Assembly (NCBI GenBank): GCA_927441425.1
Contig: CAKMKG010000025.1
Coordinates: 1-56,823, forward strand
Direction of reading: 5' to 3'
Source of the DNA: an uncultured Bacillota bacterium
Lineage (GTDB): Bacteria; Bacillota; Clostridia; Peptostreptococcales; Anaerovoracaceae
Length of the DNA: 56,823 nucleotides
This document shows, one piece after another, positions 38,522 to 48,363 of the stretch. Both the position numbers and the translations under genes were made by a program. The notes below the pieces were generated by a model that was not told where the DNA came from, made no database searches, and saw nothing but the letters and a program-made list of their open reading frames with translations. Within the stretch, counting starts at the first letter, position 1; each line of letters opens with the position of its first letter.

Positions 38522-38581
38522 GTTGAATTGTGGCGGAAAGCTGTAATACCCTAATCTCCCAAATAATGAAACTCATACAAC

Positions 38582-38620
38582 AAAAGCGATATCGTGATAT
38601 ATTTCATGATATCGCTTTTT
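38582..38620. terminator. Bidirectional terminator
   Basis: AAAAGCGATATC pairs with GATATCGCTTTT around a 14-nt loop, with A- and T-runs on both sides. It serves the convergent coat-protein and YtvI-like genes. Confidence 0.85.
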
Positions 38621-38629
38621 CCTACTATA

Positions 38630-39709
38630 CTATTTGAATAGCTTAATGACTCCCGTGTCATTCAAGTGACGCAATAATGATAGGGTAATTGGGAATCCAA
38701 ACAGGCCAATAACACCAAATAGATTTACTCCTACAAACATACACAGTAAGGTCACGACCGGATGCAGCCCCAATTGACTTCCAACAATCTTCGGTTCAAG
38801 AACATTCCTGACCACTGTAATAACCATATAAACAATCAGTAAGCCCAATGCGGTTTGATAATTTCCCTGAAAGAAGGTAATGATTGTCCATGGGATCATA
38901 ATCCCTCCGGTTCCCAGTACAGGCAAAATATCGAAGACAGAAACCAGTAATGCAATTAGAATCGCATTGGGAATTCCTATTATTGTGAGACCGACTGACA
39001 GCTCTACGAATGTAATCGACATGATTAGCGCATAAGAGCGAATCACAACAAACAGCGTCCCACCAATGTACCGCTTTATGCTGAGAATAACCTCCCTGCC
39101 TTTATCTGAAGATTGCCTTAGAACAAACCCTGATAAAGCCTTGTAATCAAGTGCAATGAAGAAGGTTGAGATAACCATCAGTAAAACTTTAATTAAAAAT
39201 CCCGGAAGGGACAGCGTAATGTTTGAGATGGCACCGACGATCGTCATAGAAATATTGGTTATATTGTCCCCCAATAGTATTACAAATTGATCAAATCCCT
39301 CATTCAGTGCTGTAACGAGGGCGGGATCCATTCGGAACACAGCCTGTTCAATTCCGTCAAAAGTAGCCTTGAGAAACGGTTCAAATTGATTTTCATACAG
39401 GATTGGTATTTGTGATATGACGGCTGTAGCCGTTGAAGCCAGCTTAATGCCAAGCAATGCAATCAGAACTCCGATGGTACAGTAAAACAGGAGGACAAGG
39501 ATGAACGCCACCGGCTTATAAGGAAGCTTAAGCATAGCGGACAGACGCCTTGCCGGCTTTATCAGCAAATATGCCACCATAAAAGCAAACAAAAATGGGC
39601 TGATCAAGCTGAGTGCATATTTTAAGGCAACATAAACGATGAGAATCAATAGAATCCCGTAAATTACATTTACAATAAATTTTTTTCTTTTGACATATGG
39701 TGATTGCAT
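38630..39709 (-). CDS. AI-2E family transporter, YtvI-like sporulation membrane protein
   Basis: 359 residues from the ATG at 39709 (CGGAGGA upstream); longer in-frame starts lack a binding site. About eight helices with a large segment between helices 3 and 4 and the family block SVFDILPVLGTGGIMIPW, then VRNVLEPKIVGSQLGLHP. The length and N-terminal KRKKFIVNVIYGILL fit YtvI, a sporulation-associated member. Function of the subgroup is poorly known. Confidence 0.85.
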   Translation of the reverse strand: MQSPYVKRKKFIVNVIYGILLILIVYVALKYALSLISPFLFAFMVAYLLIKPARRLSAMLKLPYKPVAFILVLLFYCTIGVLIALLGIKLASTATAVISQIPILYENQFEPFLKATFDGIEQAVFRMDPALVTALNEGFDQFVILLGDNITNISMTIVGAISNITLSLPGFLIKVLLMVISTFFIALDYKALSGFVLRQSSDKGREVILSIKRYIGGTLFVVIRSYALIMSITFVELSVGLTIIGIPNAILIALLVSVFDILPVLGTGGIMIPWTIITFFQGNYQTALGLLIVYMVITVVRNVLEPKIVGSQLGLHPVVTLLCMFVGVNLFGVIGLFGFPITLSLLRHLNDTGVIKLFK

Positions 39710-39747
39710 AAATTCCTCCGGTCTTTCCCCTTCCATCTTGCAACATA

Positions 39748-39776
39748 TTGTTTTTTTAAAAGACAGATGATATAGT
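39748..39776 (+). promoter_or_regulatory. Promoter of zupT
   Basis: TTGTTT, a 17-nt spacer and TATAGT, about 45 nt upstream of the start codon. Confidence 0.65.
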
Positions 39777-39820
39777 GATATCATAAAAAACACAAACGCA
39801 TCCAAACAAAGAGGTATCCC

Positions 39821-40636
39821 ATGGAAATTACACTACAAAGCTTTTTATTTGCATTTGGACTTACAGTTTTTGCAGGTCTTTCCACCGGAATTGGTAGCGG
39901 TTTGGCTCTTCTAACCAGCCGAACCAACACAAAATTCTTATCCTTTGCTTTGGGCTTTTCCGCCGGCGTTATGATTTATGTTTCAATGATTGAAATTTTT
40001 AAAAAGTCGAATGATTCCTTAACAATGGTTTTAGGTCTGAAAATGGGCACAGCAGTAACTGCAATCAGCTTTTTCGGAGGCATGTTCTTAATCGCTTTAA
40101 TTGATAAAATAATCCCATCCGTAGAAAACCCGCACGAAATTCATACAGTTGAAGAAATGGACGGAAACAGCGAGCATCACAAGAAAAAACTGATGCGCAT
40201 GGGTGTTTTTACTGCAGTTGCAATTGCGATTCATAACTTTCCCGAAGGGCTGGCAACCTTTACCGCAGCTTTGGCAGATCCCAGTTTAGGAGTTCCGATT
40301 GCTGCAGCGATTGCCATCCATAATATCCCAGAGGGCATAGCCGTAGCGGTTCCTATTTTTTATGCAACGGGAAGTAAAATGAAGGCTTTCAAACTATCAT
40401 TTTTGTCCGGACTATCCGAACCAGTTGGTGCCCTCGTAGGCTATCTCATTCTTTACAAATTTTTCAACGACACAACCTTCGGAATCATCTTTGCCAGTGT
40501 TGCAGGCATCATGGTCTTTATATCATTGGATGAACTATTGCCCTCTGCAAGAGAATACGGCGAGCATCATTTGTCCATCTATGGCATGGTGCTGGGAATG
40601 ATGGTTATGGCTGCCAGTTTAGTTCTATTTATTTAG
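39821..40636 (+). CDS. zupT: ZIP family zinc transporter ZupT
   Basis: A 271-residue importer of zinc and other divalent metals with eight helices. The metal site is visible as HNFPEG on helix 4 and HNIPEG on helix 5. A variable His-containing loop (SEHHKKK) lies between helices 3 and 4. Its stop is 17 nt from the stop of the racemase on the other strand. Confidence 0.95.
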   Translation: MEITLQSFLFAFGLTVFAGLSTGIGSGLALLTSRTNTKFLSFALGFSAGVMIYVSMIEIFKKSNDSLTMVLGLKMGTAVTAISFFGGMFLIALIDKIIPSVENPHEIHTVEEMDGNSEHHKKKLMRMGVFTAVAIAIHNFPEGLATFTAALADPSLGVPIAAAIAIHNIPEGIAVAVPIFYATGSKMKAFKLSFLSGLSEPVGALVGYLILYKFFNDTTFGIIFASVAGIMVFISLDELLPSAREYGEHHLSIYGMVLGMMVMAASLVLFI

Positions 40637-40653
40637 TTATTTTTATCCGATTC

Positions 40654-41754
40654 TTATTCTTTACACAGGATCTTGACGTTTGGTGAATTTGTTACAAATA
40701 CAATTGTTGCATAGCAAAGGTTAAATTCGACGATATCGCCTACCTTGAACTCTCTTTCTGCATCCTCAACATCAATAATAAGATGATCGCTACTGGCGCC
40801 CATCACTGCAACTCCCTTATCCTTTGGATAGATCATGTCGGGATATGCAATGTCCACTTTACCGATTCCCAGCAGGGCTCTTTTTCTGTTCCCTCGATCC
40901 TCGTAGGTCCCAACATTGCCGAAGGCATCAAAGGATAGCTCTCCAACCGGATAGCTCGGCTTGTCTTTCAGTTCGATGATCTCAGCCTTTAAGGTAAACG
41001 CATCCTGGTACATAAAGCTCATATCCAGGCGGAAAAGATCCTTCAGATCCTTTGCTAGGATAATGCCTTCTCCCATTCTGAGGTTGTTGATTCTCTTTGG
41101 CATGGTGTTGTTGAGCACCATCGGGAAGGAGGTGGTCGCACCGCCTGAGATGATGTCTAGCCTTCGGCCGATAGCTTTTTCGATCATTTCCGCATCAGCA
41201 ATCAGCTCGTTCATCTTTTCCGGTGTTGCCAAAATGGATCCATAGCAGCCCAAATTGGTGCCAACTCCCGCAAGATAAAGTCCCTCACACTCGTTTTCGA
41301 CCAGCAGCGCCGTGTCAAGGAGCTCCTTCTTATCCCAGAATCCCTCACGAAGATCTCCAAGGTCGATCATAATGACTACTTTATGAACCTTGCCCTGCTT
41401 CAGCGCTTCCTTATTCAATGCCTTCAGCACTTCCACTTCGCTGTTCAGGCTGATGTCGGTGAGTCTGACTGCTTCTTCGATCTCACTCAACATGGGTACA
41501 CGGATCAGCATATAAGTAGCTTTGATGCCGTAATCGATACAGCCCTGAATTTGCTCCAGCCGGGAGGATGCGATAAAATCGCAGCCAGCTTCGGCAAATT
41601 GCTTTGCTCCTTCCGGGATTCCCGTAAAGCCTTTGATGACTCCCGCAAGACCGATTCCCAGCTTTCCGCAGCGTTCAACAGCCTGATCAATATTATTTCT
41701 GAATTTCTTCAGATCCAATTCCACCCTTGGATATCTTACTTCAGAATTGCTCAT
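40654..41754 (-). CDS. Alanine/ornithine racemase family PLP enzyme
   Basis: 366 residues from the ATG at 41754 (AGAGGAG upstream). Fold type III PLP barrel: RVELDLKKFRNNI, the lysine in LAGVIKGFTG that should bind PLP, and ISGGATTSFPMVL. The GVIKG sequence and length match ornithine racemase (Orr) relatives of ornithine-fermenting clostridia rather than standard Alr (VKANAYGHG). If Orr, it interconverts L- and D-ornithine. No ornithine aminomutase genes lie in this window, so the substrate is unproven. Two acyl-CoA synthetases lie directly upstream. Confidence 0.85.
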   Translation of the reverse strand: MSNSEVRYPRVELDLKKFRNNIDQAVERCGKLGIGLAGVIKGFTGIPEGAKQFAEAGCDFIASSRLEQIQGCIDYGIKATYMLIRVPMLSEIEEAVRLTDISLNSEVEVLKALNKEALKQGKVHKVVIMIDLGDLREGFWDKKELLDTALLVENECEGLYLAGVGTNLGCYGSILATPEKMNELIADAEMIEKAIGRRLDIISGGATTSFPMVLNNTMPKRINNLRMGEGIILAKDLKDLFRLDMSFMYQDAFTLKAEIIELKDKPSYPVGELSFDAFGNVGTYEDRGNRKRALLGIGKVDIAYPDMIYPKDKGVAVMGASSDHLIIDVEDAEREFKVGDIVEFNLCYATIVFVTNSPNVKILCKE

Positions 41755-41809
41755 TTGTTTTGTCTCCTCTTGATTCAATACGTTTTTATATCCTATCCGT
41801 CGCGATTGC

Positions 41810-43621
41810 TTATTCAATTCCCTTATTGGTATCAACGAACCGTTTGATCTTCTTCCCGGTGGTTTTTTCAAATTCATCTTTTCGGACGTCAATCTTTCTG
41901 ATTCGCTGAAAGTAAGGGAGCCGATTGTTCAATCCATCAATTTCTTTCCAGATCAAATCAGCAACTTGCTCATCGGTATAATTTTCTCCCAGAGCTTCCT
42001 GTACTTCCTCGTAATCCGCTCTGATGCTGGCAAAGATCAATGTCTCTCCGGATTCCTCGCTGTCCTTGCCCCATACAAGCGATTCATTTACATACGGAAT
42101 CTTGCCGAGATAATTCTCAATTTCTTCCGGATATACGTTTTTGCCGTTCTTAGTGATGATGACGTTTTTGATTCTGCCTGTAATATGGACAAAATGGTCT
42201 TCATCTATGTATCCAAGGTCTCCCGTATGGAACCAGCCGTCTTTGAGAACCTCTGCGCTGGCTTCCGGATTTTTGTAGTACCCAAGCATGATGTTGCCGC
42301 CTTTTGCACAGATTTCTCCAATCCCAGTTTCCGGATTCGGATCATGGATCTTCAATTCAAATCCCGGCGGCGGGTAACCGGCTGCTTCGTTCTTTGGATA
42401 TTGATCCGGATTGAGGGCGCAAATCGGCGCACATTCCGTCAGTCCGTAACCCTGCACTGCGTTGATACCGAAATCTCTGATTCCCTGCAATACATCCGGG
42501 TCGATTGCTGCGCCGCCGCAGATGATGACCTTCATTCTTCCGCCGAACAGAGCATGAATCTTCTTAAAAAAGATCGGCGCCAGATCAAGTCCGATTTTTT
42601 TCGTCTTTTTATTGATTGTAATCACTTTTTTTAGCGTGTGGGCTTTGCCTGATTTTTTGGCATTCTGCCAGATCTTTTTGTGCAGACTTTCGATGATCAG
42701 CGGCACACCTAAAAAGATGGTCGGTCTTGCTTCCGATAAATTTTTTACAATATACTTCAATCCTTCGCAATACGCGATAGACGCGCCGCGATACAGCGGC
42801 ATTAAAAACCCGCAGGTGCATTCATAGGTATGATGGATTGGAAGCACAGAGAAAAACACGTCTGTTGAGAGAACCTCCAGCAGCGTTGGCGAGGCCATCA
42901 GGTCTTCCACGATGTTGCCGTGGGAAAGCATAACACCCTTGGAGAACCCTGTTGTTCCGGAGGTAAAAAGAATGATGCTCATGGTATCCCGTTCAATCTG
43001 CGCATCAAGAAACTCTCTGTTTCCGTTTTCAATCAGTACCTTGCCCGCTTCCAAGATTTCTCTCAGGGACAGGCTCTGCTCATCGCTGATATCCGTGTCC
43101 ATGCTGATCAGAAATTTAAGATTTGTTTCCCCACGCGCTTTCATATCTTGAAAGATCGATTCATATTTTTTTGTATAAATGATGCACTCAACCTCTGCTT
43201 CTTTGACCAGCTGTTCCAGCTCGGATGCTCCAAGCTCCTTGTCCAGCGGCACGACGATTCCGGTTCCGCAAACAACAGACAAATAGGATATGGCCCATTC
43301 ATACCGGTTGTCCCCAATGATGGATATCGCTTTCCCTTTCAGCCCCATGGAAATCAAAGCGGTTCCCAGTGCATCCATATCAACTTTCGCTTCTTTGTAG
43401 GTGATTCCCCGATATGGTCCCCCGACCTGATCTTTCACGTGAAAAGCAATATTATCGCCATACAGTTCAACGCTGGATTCCATCATCTGCTTCAGATCGA
43501 TGATCGGCCTGATGTCCCGGTATAGGATATACTTATCCTTACTGTTTTTGATATCTTCCACCCTCTTCAGCGCATATTCCATTTCTTTTTCTTTGACTGC
43601 TTTATACTGGCTTGTATCCAT
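41810..43621 (-). CDS. AMP-binding long-chain acyl-CoA synthetase, copy 1
   Basis: 603 residues from the ATG at 43621 (AAAGGAGG). ANL superfamily: P-loop FTSGTTGFSKG, AMP motif VQGYGLTECAP, HTGDLGY and ITKNGKNVYPEE, then the catalytic Lys near the C-terminus in EKTTGKKIKRF. Activates a fatty or aromatic acid to its CoA thioester. It follows its paralogue by 26 nt. Confidence 0.92.
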   Translation of the reverse strand: MDTSQYKAVKEKEMEYALKRVEDIKNSKDKYILYRDIRPIIDLKQMMESSVELYGDNIAFHVKDQVGGPYRGITYKEAKVDMDALGTALISMGLKGKAISIIGDNRYEWAISYLSVVCGTGIVVPLDKELGASELEQLVKEAEVECIIYTKKYESIFQDMKARGETNLKFLISMDTDISDEQSLSLREILEAGKVLIENGNREFLDAQIERDTMSIILFTSGTTGFSKGVMLSHGNIVEDLMASPTLLEVLSTDVFFSVLPIHHTYECTCGFLMPLYRGASIAYCEGLKYIVKNLSEARPTIFLGVPLIIESLHKKIWQNAKKSGKAHTLKKVITINKKTKKIGLDLAPIFFKKIHALFGGRMKVIICGGAAIDPDVLQGIRDFGINAVQGYGLTECAPICALNPDQYPKNEAAGYPPPGFELKIHDPNPETGIGEICAKGGNIMLGYYKNPEASAEVLKDGWFHTGDLGYIDEDHFVHITGRIKNVIITKNGKNVYPEEIENYLGKIPYVNESLVWGKDSEESGETLIFASIRADYEEVQEALGENYTDEQVADLIWKEIDGLNNRLPYFQRIRKIDVRKDEFEKTTGKKIKRFVDTNKGIE

Positions 43622-43647
43622 TTCCCTTCCTCCTTTACCTTTCACCT

Positions 43648-45369
43648 TTACCCGCGATTTGCAGTAAACCGTTTTATTTTTTTTGTTGTCGTTTTCTCAA
43701 ACTCTGTTTCCCGGATTTCAAATCGCTTTACGCGCTTGTAAAGCGGCATATGCTCATTGATCCTGTCAATTTCTTTTTTTAAAATCTGTCGCAATTCGTC
43801 TTCCGAAAGCTTACCGAATCGTTCCTCAATGGTAGCATCGTCCGGGAAGATTTCTGCCTTTACAACGGTATCTCCCGTTTTTTCATCCTCCACTCCCCAT
43901 ACGACGACTTCCTTGATATAATCGCATTTGCCCAAATATAATTCTACCTCTTCCGGGAATATATTTTTGCCGTTTTTTGTTACGATGACATTCTTTTTTC
44001 TGCCGGAAATATATAAGAAACCATCTTTGTCAAAATAACCATAGTCTCCCGTGTGCAGCCATCCATCAATCAGCACCTTGGCCGTCTCTTCCGGATTGTT
44101 GTAATATCCCAGCATGACCGAATCCCCTCTGCAGATGATTTCACCTACTCCGTTATCGTCCTGGTCTATGATTCTGACCTCTGTGCCCGGCAGGGGCAGA
44201 CCAACAGAAGCCGCTTTATAATATCTGTCCTTGTTCACCGCAATGATCGGAGAGTTTTCCGTCATACCGTAGCCCTGAAACATAGTCAGCCCCATGGCAT
44301 TAAAATCTTCAATCACGAGTGGGTCAATGGCTGCAGCACCGGAAATAAACATCTGCATGTGTCCTCCCATTGCCTGATGAACAGCCTTGAACAGTTTCTT
44401 CGTTGACTTAATGTTAAATTTTCCAAGCTTTTTAGATAGCTGAACTGCCGTCCTCATCTTTTCGGCCTTCCCGCTCTCCTCGGCCTTTTTCCATACTTTT
44501 TTATGCATGGACTCAAAGAGAAGGGGTACGCCAAGCATGACGGTGGCCTGGGCTTCCGCCATATTTTTTATGATATATTTCAGCCCCTCGCTAATGGCAA
44601 CGCAGCACCCCTGATACATGCAGGTAAACACATGGCAGGTCAGTTCGTAGGTATGGTGCATCGGCAGTACGGACAAGCCGGTCCAGTTGTTGGAAACATC
44701 CACAAACTTGGACATATTGTACACATTGGCCGTGATATTTTTATGTGAGAGCATGACACCTTTTGCAAGACCCGTCGTTCCCGAGGTAAACAGCAGTGCG
44801 CACATTGCCTCCCTGTCGATTTCCGCGTCTACATAATTTCGCTGTTCCTCTAACAGCAGTCTTTTTCCGGCTCTCTGTAGCTTTTTCAGCGAAAGCATAT
44901 GATCCACATGTTCAAGGGCATCCATATTGATGGCATATTCGATGCTCTCAATCCCTTGGATTGCTTCCTCCACAATAGAGCCCACTTTGCTGGAATAAAC
45001 GATGGCGCTGACTTCAGACCGCTCCAGCAGGTTGTGGACCTCTTGGGCAGGCAGTTCCCTGTCCAGTGGTACGATGACACCGATGCCGTTCACAACAGCA
45101 AAGTACGTCACGACCCACTCGTAGCGGTTTTCTCCGATCAGCGCGATTTTCTTTCCCGTCAGCCCCAAATCCATCAGGGCCGTTCCCAGTTCATCAATAT
45201 CTGTTTTCAGCCGGCTGAATTTGATCGGCACATAGATGCCGCCCGGTGCATTTTTCACCAAAAAAGCATTTCTGTCCGCATACAGAACGGCACTGGTATC
45301 AATCATATCCTTCAGGTCTCTAATTTGCCTGTGTTTGTATTCTTCCTCTTTAAATTTGGAGCTGTTCAT
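43648..45369 (-). CDS. AMP-binding long-chain acyl-CoA synthetase, copy 2
   Basis: 573 residues with the same motifs: FTSGTTGLAKG, FQGYGMTENSP, HTGDYGY, VTKNGKNIFPEE and EKTTTKKIKRF. It is clearly a tandem duplicate of the next gene but diverged along its whole length, so the two probably differ in substrate. GGAGGG precedes the ATG. Confidence 0.92.
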   Translation of the reverse strand: MNSSKFKEEEYKHRQIRDLKDMIDTSAVLYADRNAFLVKNAPGGIYVPIKFSRLKTDIDELGTALMDLGLTGKKIALIGENRYEWVVTYFAVVNGIGVIVPLDRELPAQEVHNLLERSEVSAIVYSSKVGSIVEEAIQGIESIEYAINMDALEHVDHMLSLKKLQRAGKRLLLEEQRNYVDAEIDREAMCALLFTSGTTGLAKGVMLSHKNITANVYNMSKFVDVSNNWTGLSVLPMHHTYELTCHVFTCMYQGCCVAISEGLKYIIKNMAEAQATVMLGVPLLFESMHKKVWKKAEESGKAEKMRTAVQLSKKLGKFNIKSTKKLFKAVHQAMGGHMQMFISGAAAIDPLVIEDFNAMGLTMFQGYGMTENSPIIAVNKDRYYKAASVGLPLPGTEVRIIDQDDNGVGEIICRGDSVMLGYYNNPEETAKVLIDGWLHTGDYGYFDKDGFLYISGRKKNVIVTKNGKNIFPEEVELYLGKCDYIKEVVVWGVEDEKTGDTVVKAEIFPDDATIEERFGKLSEDELRQILKKEIDRINEHMPLYKRVKRFEIRETEFEKTTTKKIKRFTANRG

Positions 45370-45512
45370 AGGATTTTCCCTCCACTTAAATTACCAAAAA
45401 ACCTTGCATTTGAATCAGGGAAAAATGCAGTATTACCAATTTGGATCACATTTTTTCTTGATCTCGTAAGGTCTAAGTTATTTTACCATTTTGCAGTGGC
45501 ATAATCAACACC

Positions 45513-45672
45513 AGTACTCTGTCAACTCTAAAATTTGTAGTAGCGCCTAGGAAAATTTTCGCAGGGCAAGGCGGAGGAACAAGTAATACTGGACGTATTA
45601 CGACTGACGACCACACAGCCATGCGGAAATTTAACCGGCGCTAATGCATAGAATTAGGGTTGACAGAGTACT
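45513..45672. repeat. 160-bp nested palindromic element (MITE-like)
   Basis: The outer ends AGTACTCTGTCAAC are perfect inverted repeats and continue with CTAA on both sides. Inside lie TAGCGCC/GGCGCTA, then an AAATTTTCGC/GCGGAAATTT pair, and at the centre GTAATAC-N5-GTATTAC. No open frame is present. The rest of the 405-bp gap (45370-45774) holds only the ribosome binding site of the upstream gene and the terminator at 45699. Likely a non-autonomous palindromic repeat. Confidence 0.75.
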
Positions 45673-45698
45673 AATAGGTGGAAGAATTAGGTGGAATA

Positions 45699-45728
45699 AC
45701 GAAAAGCGGCTTATCAGCCGCTTTTCGT
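45699..45728. terminator. Bidirectional terminator of homoserine dehydrogenase
   Basis: ACGAAAAGCGGCT-TATC-AGCCGCTTTTCGT, 13-bp stem, active mainly for the minus-strand gene ending at 45775. Confidence 0.85.
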
Positions 45729-45774
45729 AACAGGTGGGTTTTTTACTGGAATCAAGGGATTTCCGGTCAAAGGA

Positions 45775-46806
45775 TCAAGTGCTTTTTATCAGCCGAAGCA
45801 GGTCACTGAATATACCGTATCCGGTCTGTTCAATATCGGGGTCGTGCTCCACGATAGAAATGGTTTTCATAAGGTCCGTGGTGATGGACACAACAGATGA
45901 GGTACCCGATATGGTGGCCAGCAGTTCTGTTTGATCAATTTCCTCCGGAGCAACCCTGCCAATCACCTTGCCGTTCTTAAGGATTCCGCTGCAGAGCAGC
46001 TTGATGACCTTTCCTCTTGCTCCCGCCTCCCGGATCTGTTCAGCCGTGATGCCTTCAATTCCCTGTCGATGGATTTGATCCGGCGTTATGTCCGCTCCCA
46101 TTAAAACATTGAGCAGAGCTGTTGTTTTCGCCGCCGCATCCCAGCCTTCCACATCCAGGGAAGGGTCTGATTCCACAAAGCCTCGTTCCTTCCCCTCCAG
46201 GATTACGGCATCGTAATCCTGACCCTTCGCCAGCTCTTCAAGGATAAAATTCGTGGTGGAATTCAAAATACCCTTCACTTCCGTCACTTTGCACATAGGC
46301 AGGGTCTCTTCTACCAGATTGAAAACAGGGGTGCCGTCCATGACAGTCGTCTCGTAATAGAACCGAGCTTCCTGTTCCTTTGCCAGCTTGCATAGCTCTT
46401 CGAAGGCCCATGCGATCGGGCCTTTATTGGCGGTGATCGCATGCTTTCCCCGGCTTAGCGCTGCTTTGATATGGTCGATGGCCGGCTGACCGGAATGAAT
46501 CGCAAGCGGTGTCAATTCCATGAGAACATCGTAATCGACCGTGCCCGCGATTTCCATAGAAGCCATTTCAGAAAAGTCAGCGCTTTCCGCAGCAAAACGG
46601 TACAGCTTTTCTATATCCTCCATCGCCTTTTCCAGATCGATACCCCCGTCATTGACAAGACTTCCTCTGGTACCGGTAGCGATTGCGACGATCCTGATAT
46701 CACAGTTGTAGCTCCTTTTGATTGCTTCCTTCTTTTCCAGTATCAATTTCGCAAAGGCTTGGCCCGCATTGCCGAATCCAAGCATTGCAATCTTCAGTTC
46801 TCTCAT
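45775..46806 (-). CDS. Homoserine dehydrogenase, short form without ACT domain
   Basis: NAD(P)-dependent interconversion of aspartate semialdehyde and homoserine. 343 residues: Rossmann GFGNAG at the N-terminus, then TANKGPIA, ILNSTTNFIL and DVEGWDAAAKTTAL with the catalytic Lys. The ~90-residue C-terminal ACT domain that gives threonine feedback is missing. It lies 36 nt downstream of a cysteine-desulfurase-like gene rather than with thrB/thrC, so a catabolic or side role is possible. Confidence 0.9.
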   Translation of the reverse strand: MRELKIAMLGFGNAGQAFAKLILEKKEAIKRSYNCDIRIVAIATGTRGSLVNDGGIDLEKAMEDIEKLYRFAAESADFSEMASMEIAGTVDYDVLMELTPLAIHSGQPAIDHIKAALSRGKHAITANKGPIAWAFEELCKLAKEQEARFYYETTVMDGTPVFNLVEETLPMCKVTEVKGILNSTTNFILEELAKGQDYDAVILEGKERGFVESDPSLDVEGWDAAAKTTALLNVLMGADITPDQIHRQGIEGITAEQIREAGARGKVIKLLCSGILKNGKVIGRVAPEEIDQTELLATISGTSSVVSITTDLMKTISIVEHDPDIEQTGYGIFSDLLRLIKST

Positions 46807-46842
46807 TCTTTCATCCTTCCATAGACCTGCTACAGATTATTT

Positions 46843-48114
46843 CTATTGGGCGCAGAAATCCTTCACGGCCTGAATGGTTCTGTCGATATCCTCCATTGTA
46901 TTGTATGGAGCCAGACCGACTCTAACGAAGCCGCCCTGATCCCCAAGCTTTAGCACATTCATGATGATCTCAATGGCGTAGAAGTCCCCGTCCCATACAA
47001 ATAGCCCTCTTTCCGCTAAAAACACAGCAACATCATGGGAGTTTCTCCCTGCGATTGTAAAGGATACCGTAGAAGTTCTCGGATGTTCCTCCGGCGGGCC
47101 ATAAAGGGTAACACCATCTATCTTTGCAAGCTCATGCCTAAGCCTCTTGTTTAAAGGTTCTTCATAGGCATCGATGGCCAGCATCCCTGCCACAATATTT
47201 TTTCTTTTTCCGGTTAATCCCTTTAACTCTTCTTCAAAGAATTCTTCATGCTTCGCCCCTATGTCCGCAATAAAATCAATCGCTCCGGCACAGCCGCAAA
47301 TATGTTCGTAGTTTGGCGTTCCTGTTTCAAACTTTTCCGGAACTTCGGTGTTGTCATCCGCTAAGACACGGATCGTTCTAACCCGATCCATAACTTCCGC
47401 TTTCGCGTACATAACTCCCATATGCGGTCCAAAAAACTTATATGCTGAGCATACCAGAAAATCTGTATCGATGTCTTTCACATCAATTACTTTATGGGGT
47501 GCATAGTGAACTGCATCAATAATGGTAAGTGCACCTACCTCGTGGGCCATTTTTATCATTGTTTTCACATCAGTTACCGTACCGGTTGCGTTTGAAGCCC
47601 AATTGATCGCAACAACCTTCGTCTTAGAGGATAGCTTTTTCTTGTAATCCTCTAAATCTAATGTGTATGTATTTAAATCGATCTTAACGCTCTTCACGAT
47701 GATTCCATGCTCCTCTAAGGTTCTCAGGGGGGATCTGTTGGATTCATGGTCAATATCTGTGATTATTACCTCGTCTCCGGGTTTCATATCTCTTACAAGT
47801 GCTAAACATAATTTAAAATTATTATTGGTTGAGCTTTCTCCGAAGATGACTTCCTTTGGCTTGCAGTTAAAGAAGGCGGCTAACGTTTCTCTTCCCGCTT
47901 CTTGCAATGCCATGGTTTCCTCAGATGTTACAAAACAACCGTGGCCATTCGCATTGTGGTAAAACAGATAATCACTGATCCGATCCACGACACTTCTGGG
48001 CACCTGGGAGCCTCCCGGGCCGTCAAGAAATGCGGCAGGATATCCATTTACTGTTTTGCATAAGCATGGGAACTGCTCTCTCACATAATCAATATTGAAC
48101 TTAAAATTTTTCAT
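46843..48114 (-). CDS. Cysteine-desulfurase-like class V aminotransferase
   Basis: 423 residues from the ATG at 48114; an in-frame TTG six bases upstream is too close to AAGGAG. Fold type I PLP enzyme with FGESSTNNNF and the PLP lysine in SAYKFFGPHMG, near residue 230. It resembles the stand-alone cysteine desulfurase-like subfamily rather than IscS/SufS. It is divergent from a PucR-type regulator and upstream of homoserine dehydrogenase. A PLP lyase acting on a sulfur or hydroxy amino acid is plausible; the substrate is unproven. Confidence 0.85.
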   Translation of the reverse strand: MKNFKFNIDYVREQFPCLCKTVNGYPAAFLDGPGGSQVPRSVVDRISDYLFYHNANGHGCFVTSEETMALQEAGRETLAAFFNCKPKEVIFGESSTNNNFKLCLALVRDMKPGDEVIITDIDHESNRSPLRTLEEHGIIVKSVKIDLNTYTLDLEDYKKKLSSKTKVVAINWASNATGTVTDVKTMIKMAHEVGALTIIDAVHYAPHKVIDVKDIDTDFLVCSAYKFFGPHMGVMYAKAEVMDRVRTIRVLADDNTEVPEKFETGTPNYEHICGCAGAIDFIADIGAKHEEFFEEELKGLTGKRKNIVAGMLAIDAYEEPLNKRLRHELAKIDGVTLYGPPEEHPRTSTVSFTIAGRNSHDVAVFLAERGLFVWDGDFYAIEIIMNVLKLGDQGGFVRVGLAPYNTMEDIDRTIQAVKDFCAQ

Positions 48115-48217
48115 TTTCAATACTCCTTTCCTGCATCTGTTTGAATTCCTTTTTTCTTAGTTTAACACCGTCATTACAACCTTGCAATTGTGCCGGTTAA
48201 AAAAAGCAGGAACCGTT

Positions 48218-48234
48218 TTTGTAATTTTTACAAA
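48218..48234. promoter_or_regulatory. Palindromic operator candidate
   Basis: TTTGTAA-TTT-TTACAAA, a perfect 7-3-7 inverted repeat in the divergent gap between the aminotransferase and the PucR-type regulator. It could be that regulator's site. Confidence 0.4.
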
Positions 48235-48363
48235 GGCCACAGCTTCGCCTCTGACTCGCTTGCTGCTATCCTTTTGCTTTCCAGTATAGGAAGTTTTCTA
48301 CTTATGCGTTATAATTGTTTTAGCAGGGTATCTGCTTATCTTACAGAAAGGTTGGTTCGGCTG

